Shown piece after piece: positions 60,753-64,000 of a DNA stretch of 64,000 bases. Below the pieces are notes generated by a model, which did not search any database, was not told the origin of the DNA, and saw nothing but the letters and a program-made list of their open reading frames with translations. Every line of letters starts with the position of its first letter. The first letter of the stretch is position 1. A program made the translations under genes and the position numbers. The stretch comes from Paenibacillus aceris (GTDB taxonomy: Bacteria > Bacillota > Bacilli > Paenibacillales > NBRC-103111), in assembly GCF_017874035.1 (NCBI RefSeq), contig NZ_JAGGKV010000009.1, forward strand, positions 186,001-250,000. The letters run 5' to 3'.

Positions 60753-62033
60753 TTGAAGACGGAGACATTTATTAACATCCTTAAAAACGAACTCGTAATC
60801 GCGCTTGGGTGCACGGAGCCAGTAGCCATTGCTTTGGCTGCTGCGAAGGCTAGGAGCTATGTCGGTGGAAAAATCAACAAAATTACGGTTTATGCAAGCG
60901 CAGGGATCATCAAGAATGCATTAGCGGTTGGTATACCCGGTACTGGCTTAACAGGCATCGACTTTGTTGCTGCGTTAGGGGCGATTGCCGGTAATGCAGA
61001 GAAGCAGCTTGAAGTTCTCGCTGATATTAAGCCGGAACATATTACTGAGGCGCAGGAAATGGTTAAAGAGGGCATCTCTGTTGTCCATCTTGCCGATACG
61101 CCAAGGAAATTATATATCGAGGTTGTTATCGAAGCCGAGATGAGGTACGCAAAGGTTGTTATTACGGATAATCATACGAATATAACGCTGGTAGAAGTTG
61201 ACGGAAAGGTCGTTGACACCGGTGGCTGTGCAAGTGCAAGCTTTAAAAGCTCGAAAGAGGAGCGGAGCGAATTAACGATCGATTCGATTGTAGAATTCGT
61301 GAATACGGTTGATCTTGAAGATCTCAGCTTGGTCAAGCAAAGCATTGAATTGAACCGCAAGGCAGGAATAGACGGCTTGACGCATGCTTACGGTCTCGAA
61401 GTTGGTAAGACGATTAAAGAAAATGTGCAAAAGGGTATTTTGTCAGATGATTTAATTTCCCATGCGATGGCGCTCGCGGCAGCTGGATCAGATGCTCGCA
61501 TGGCTGGCTCTACGATGCCCGTCATGGCGAATTCAGGAAGCGGCAATCAAGGCATTGCAGCGACAAACCCTGTTGTTGCGGCTGCAGAGAGGCTTGGTTC
61601 TTCGGAGGACAAACTCATCCGCGCCGTTACATTAAGCCATTTGGTCACCATTCATATCAAGTCCAAATTTGGACGGTTATCTGCATTATGCGGGGTTACC
61701 GTGTCCGGTACGGGGGCAAGCTGCGGAATTACCTATCTGCTGGGCGGTGGCATAACGGAGATTAAAGCCGCGATCCAAAATATGCTCGGCAATGTGACCG
61801 GGATGATGTGCGATGGTGCAAAAGGCGGCTGCGCTATGAAAGTTGCGACTTGTACAAGTGCCGCGGTACAATCTGCACTCCTTGCTTCCAAAGGGACGTC
61901 CATCTCCTCGACGAATGGATTTATCGAAAATGACGCTGAGAAGACGATTGATAACTTTTGCCGTATAGGGAATGAAGCAACATCGGATATCGACAAGCTT
62001 ATACTCGAAATGATGTTAAATAAAGACATTTAG
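60753..62033 (+). CDS. L-cysteine desulfidase-family enzyme (UPF0597 / CyuA-like)
   Basis: A 426-residue protein of the UPF0597/serine dehydratase alpha-like family. NELVIALGCTEPVAIALAAAKA at the start and GMMCDGAKGGCAMKVATCTSAA near the end give the Cys residues expected to bind a [4Fe-4S] cluster. E. coli CyuA breaks cysteine down to pyruvate, sulfide and ammonia. The start is TTG 60753, six or seven bases after AAGGGGG. Monocistronic; ends at the terminator shared with the pseudogene. Confidence 0.85.
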   Translation: MKTETFINILKNELVIALGCTEPVAIALAAAKARSYVGGKINKITVYASAGIIKNALAVGIPGTGLTGIDFVAALGAIAGNAEKQLEVLADIKPEHITEAQEMVKEGISVVHLADTPRKLYIEVVIEAEMRYAKVVITDNHTNITLVEVDGKVVDTGGCASASFKSSKEERSELTIDSIVEFVNTVDLEDLSLVKQSIELNRKAGIDGLTHAYGLEVGKTIKENVQKGILSDDLISHAMALAAAGSDARMAGSTMPVMANSGSGNQGIAATNPVVAAAERLGSSEDKLIRAVTLSHLVTIHIKSKFGRLSALCGVTVSGTGASCGITYLLGGGITEIKAAIQNMLGNVTGMMCDGAKGGCAMKVATCTSAAVQSALLASKGTSISSTNGFIENDAEKTIDNFCRIGNEATSDIDKLILEMMLNKDI

Positions 62034-62088
62034 CACGATGCTTGAGATAGCCAACGTTGGCATCTTCCGTCGTCTACGTAGCTGCCCA

Positions 62089-62123
62089 AAAAGGACCTGA
62101 AGATTGGCTTCAGGTCCTTTTTT
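62089..62123. terminator. Bidirectional terminator
   Basis: AAAAGGACCTGAAG pairs with CTTCAGGTCCTTTT with an ATTGG loop and T/A runs on both sides. It also would have ended the deleted two-component operon on the minus strand. Confidence 0.9.
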
Positions 62124-62127
62124 GAGT

Positions 62128-62264
62128 TTATCGCGGGTAATCCTTCGGCGTGAAACCTGTCATCTGCTTGAAAATGCGGCTGAAATAAAACTGATCGGAA
62201 TAGCCGACGCGTTCGCCAACAGAATCAAATCCTCGTCCTCTGCGACAATGACCTTAACTGACAG
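62128..62264 (-). pseudogene. Internally deleted response regulator (YesN type) remnant
   Basis: On the minus strand the codons from 62264 read (C)TG-SVKVIVAEDEDLIL, the start of a YesN-type receiver domain, then the frame turns into unrelated residues. Another frame, ending at stop 62128-62130, reads SVGERVGYSDQFYFSRIFK and QMTGFTPKDYPR, the typical C-terminus of an AraC DNA-binding domain. So both ends of one gene, normally about 500 codons, remain joined near 62213-62223 with a frameshift. It lies between the cyuA-like terminator and the start of a glycosidase gene. Confidence 0.8.
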
Positions 62265-62379
62265 CCGTTCCTTCCCAAATTACGTTGACAATTCGGACAA
62301 AAGTTTGGTTTCCGTACATCAACTTCATACGGATATTAAAATTTAGCAGACCCATCCCGTTTAGTTTGAGCAGCGGGAA
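62254..62379 (-). pseudogene. Histidine kinase (YesM type) C-terminal remnant
   Basis: The minus strand from 62379 to the stop at 62254-62256 reads LLKLNGMGLLNFNIRMKLMYG, with the G-box GMGLLN and the following N-R-K-L-Y-G pattern seen at the end of YesM kinases. A TAG at 62382-62380 and loss of similarity further upstream show the rest is gone. Its stop overlaps the start of the regulator remnant by about 11 bases, the normal coupling of kinase and regulator. Confidence 0.72.
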
Positions 62380-62524
62380 CTAGAGGGCGAGTCATATTTC
62401 AAACAATATGACGAAAAACTCCGAACAAAATGCCACCTGTAAGTCAAGATTACCCCAGAAGACAACAAATTGCCTCCCCATCACAAACAACTGTCGGTTC
62501 TACCTCAGAACTTCCTTGGTTACA

Positions 62525-62539
62525 ATGAAAGCGCATTCT
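62525..62539 (+). promoter_or_regulatory. cre box before the last glycosidase gene
   Basis: ATGAAAGCGCATTCT matches cre consensus WTGNAANCGNWNNCW at every fixed position, 22 bases before the start codon. In 62380-62524 I see no gene and only decayed sequence. Confidence 0.65.
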
Positions 62540-62561
62540 GCTTTCGAAAAGGAGATATCTT

Positions 62562-64000
62562 ATGAACTTTGACCTGAACGTTGTACCTTTCAGCCGGAGA
62601 GAGTCTTTCTTGGCGATTTCGATTCTTCCTGAATCTGCAGATAGAAATGCAGGCTTGTATCTGCGTACTGTACGCGGCGGCGACGATAAATTCGGTGAAG
62701 CGTTTCGAATTGAAATGCTGAATGAAATCGGTCAATCTGTGCCATTCCAGGCAGTAGCTAGCCCTGAAATGATCCAGCTTACTTCAACGACAGGCTTAAC
62801 TGCTGAGATCTGTATCTCGGATCGTCGAACATGCCGGTTTCGGTCACAAGGATGCGGGATTCGCTTAACGTTCCGCACGGCAGCTTATGATTATGCTTAC
62901 CAAGCAGCTTTGAAGAGCTGGGAGGTAAACAGCTTCACGCATGAAAGCAGGTTTATGCTGACAGCGCTGGTTGGCGATTTGAAAATGGAAGTGCCATGGG
63001 ACAAAATCAAAAGTTCCTATGTCATCGCAGACTTTCTGCCTGCAGCAGATTCTGGCATTTCCGAGTTTGCTATCGAGGAATTTCGCACGGTGTGGGAGCC
63101 GCGCGTTGAATGGGAAACCTTTGATGACACTGTGAGGCAGGTAAAAGCGGAATTTGCAGAATGGGTGAATTGCACCCTGCCTTTGCCGGAACGTTGGCAA
63201 GAAAGTCGGGAGTTGGCGGCATATATCACGTGGTCCTGCCTCGTTCCGGCAGAGGGTTGCTTGACGCGTACAGCGATGTATATGTCAAAAAACTGGATGA
63301 CGAACATCTGGAGCTGGGATCACTGTTTCAATGCGATGGCGCTCGTTCGTCATGATCCGAAATTGGCGTGGGATCAATTCATGATTTTCTTTGACCGTCA
63401 GGATGAGAGCGGTTTGATTCCGGATTTCATCAATGACAAGTATGAGCTCTGGAACTGCAACAAGCCGCCAATCCACGGATGGACGCTTGCTTGGATGATG
63501 GCAAGAACGGACTATATTCAGGCAGTTCAGCTTCGGGAAGTTTACCAACCGCTATCCAAATGGACGAAATGGTGGTTCCGATATCGCGACGGAGATGGCG
63601 ATGGCATCCCGCAGTACAATCACGGCAATGACTCCGGGTGGGATAACAGCACCGCATTCAATAATGGCATTCCGGTGGAAAGCCCGGATTTAGCGGCTTT
63701 TCTCATTCTTCAAAGCGAGGTGCTTGCCGAGATTGCAGGATTACTTGGGTTTGAGGAAGAAAAGATCGAATGGCAAAAGCTTGCTGAGGACACACTGGAG
63801 AAGATGCTGCTTCATTTCTGGAAAGATAGCCGCTTTATGGCTTGCCGCTCCGGTACACACGAGTTTTCCGATGGCGACAGTCTCCTTATGTTCGTTCCCA
63901 TTCTGCTTGGCAAACGGCTGCCCGATCCGATCCGCACAGCTTTGCTTAAAGGGTTAAGAGAGGAAGGTCGTTTTCTAACCGGAAATGGTTGGGCGACAGA
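62562..64000 (+). CDS. GH63/MGH1-like (alpha/alpha)6 glycosidase, cut by the window end
   Basis: The reading frame from ATG 62562 stays open to the window end (479 codons so far). RBS AAAGGAGAT is close upstream. After a beta-sandwich region (about residues 1-180) an alpha/alpha-barrel begins; marks are NWMTNIWSWDHCFNAMAL (substrate Trp/Asp region), DESGLIPDFIN, KPPIHGWTLAWM and GNDSGWDNSTAFN with acidic residues, as in glycosidases acting on mannosyl- or glucosyl-oligosaccharides. Intracellular. Its neighbour is a deleted two-component pair that may once have controlled it. Confidence 0.75.
   Translation, partial: MNFDLNVVPFSRRESFLAISILPESADRNAGLYLRTVRGGDDKFGEAFRIEMLNEIGQSVPFQAVASPEMIQLTSTTGLTAEICISDRRTCRFRSQGCGIRLTFRTAAYDYAYQAALKSWEVNSFTHESRFMLTALVGDLKMEVPWDKIKSSYVIADFLPAADSGISEFAIEEFRTVWEPRVEWETFDDTVRQVKAEFAEWVNCTLPLPERWQESRELAAYITWSCLVPAEGCLTRTAMYMSKNWMTNIWSWDHCFNAMALVRHDPKLAWDQFMIFFDRQDESGLIPDFINDKYELWNCNKPPIHGWTLAWMMARTDYIQAVQLREVYQPLSKWTKWWFRYRDGDGDGIPQYNHGNDSGWDNSTAFNNGIPVESPDLAAFLILQSEVLAEIAGLLGFEEEKIEWQKLAEDTLEKMLLHFWKDSRFMACRSGTHEFSDGDSLLMFVPILLGKRLPDPIRTALLKGLREEGRFLTGNGWAT

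Noticed and set aside
62104..62346. An 80-codon plus-strand open frame over the two-component remnant
   Set aside because: No ribosome site or known motif. The minus strand reads clear kinase and regulator ends here, so this frame is a shadow.

Overview
The window looks like chromosome of a low-to-mid-GC, endospore-forming Gram-positive bacterium, most likely Paenibacillus or a close relative (inference). Support comes from two complete GerA-type spore germination receptor clusters, a protein with SLH repeats, two sugar ABC importers that lack their own ATPase gene, a YesM/YesN-type two-component pair, many large glycoside hydrolases, a YeeI-type YebC protein and a NiaP-like niacin permease. 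I saw no rRNA, tRNA, CRISPR array, insertion sequence or prophage gene.

Layout. 0-3.6 kb: ArsR-family repressor with an operator inside its own promoter, a CPA1 Na+/H+ antiporter and YeeI. 3.7-7.6 kb: germinant receptor cluster 1 (A-C-B), with a small two-helix protein gene on the opposite strand. 7.8-12.5 kb: a six-hairpin glycosidase, an unknown coiled-coil protein, an AraC regulator and a beta-propeller glycosidase behind a cre box. 12.6-19 kb: one operon of sugar-binding lipoprotein, two permeases, a trans-sulfuration-type PLP enzyme, a GntR/LacI hybrid regulator and a PhyH dioxygenase. 19-25 kb: flavin monooxygenase, then a VanR-VanS-VanY-VanZ-like group without vanHAX, then NiaP. 25-35 kb: SLH-anchored S9 peptidase, MarR plus drug efflux pump, a rhodanese-SelO fusion, a DUF402 protein, a TetR plus 14-TM efflux pair with two matching operators, and an APH-fold kinase. 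35-42 kb: ThuA and GMC oxidoreductase (divergent), then germinant receptor cluster 2 (B-A-C-D) behind a sigma-G-like promoter. 42-52 kb: a metallophosphoesterase, YesN/YesM, a second ABC importer, an asparaginase II homologue and a cyclase. 52-54.5 kb: a Tat-exported two-domain multicopper oxidase, a ZIP transporter with an extra outside domain, and TatA, apparently one operon. 54.7-64 kb: a YgjP-type metallopeptidase, a CcdC-like membrane protein, a 1010-residue GH43 enzyme carrying both a cohesin-like domain and a dockerin, an efflux protein, an L-cysteine desulfidase-family enzyme, the scar of a deleted histidine kinase/response regulator pair, and a glycosidase cut by the window end.

How it works together: much of the window serves polysaccharide use (extracellular hydrolases, importers, regulators, three cre-like boxes), with sporulation/germination and drug- or envelope-stress genes between. 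The parts least explained by known systems are the multicopper oxidase-ZIP-TatA operon at 52 kb, the sugar importer operon with a sulfur-amino-acid enzyme and PhyH at 12.6-19 kb, the rhodanese-SelO fusion at 29.6 kb, and the two-component deletion scar at 62.1-62.4 kb. All functions are from reading the translated sequence; no database search was run.
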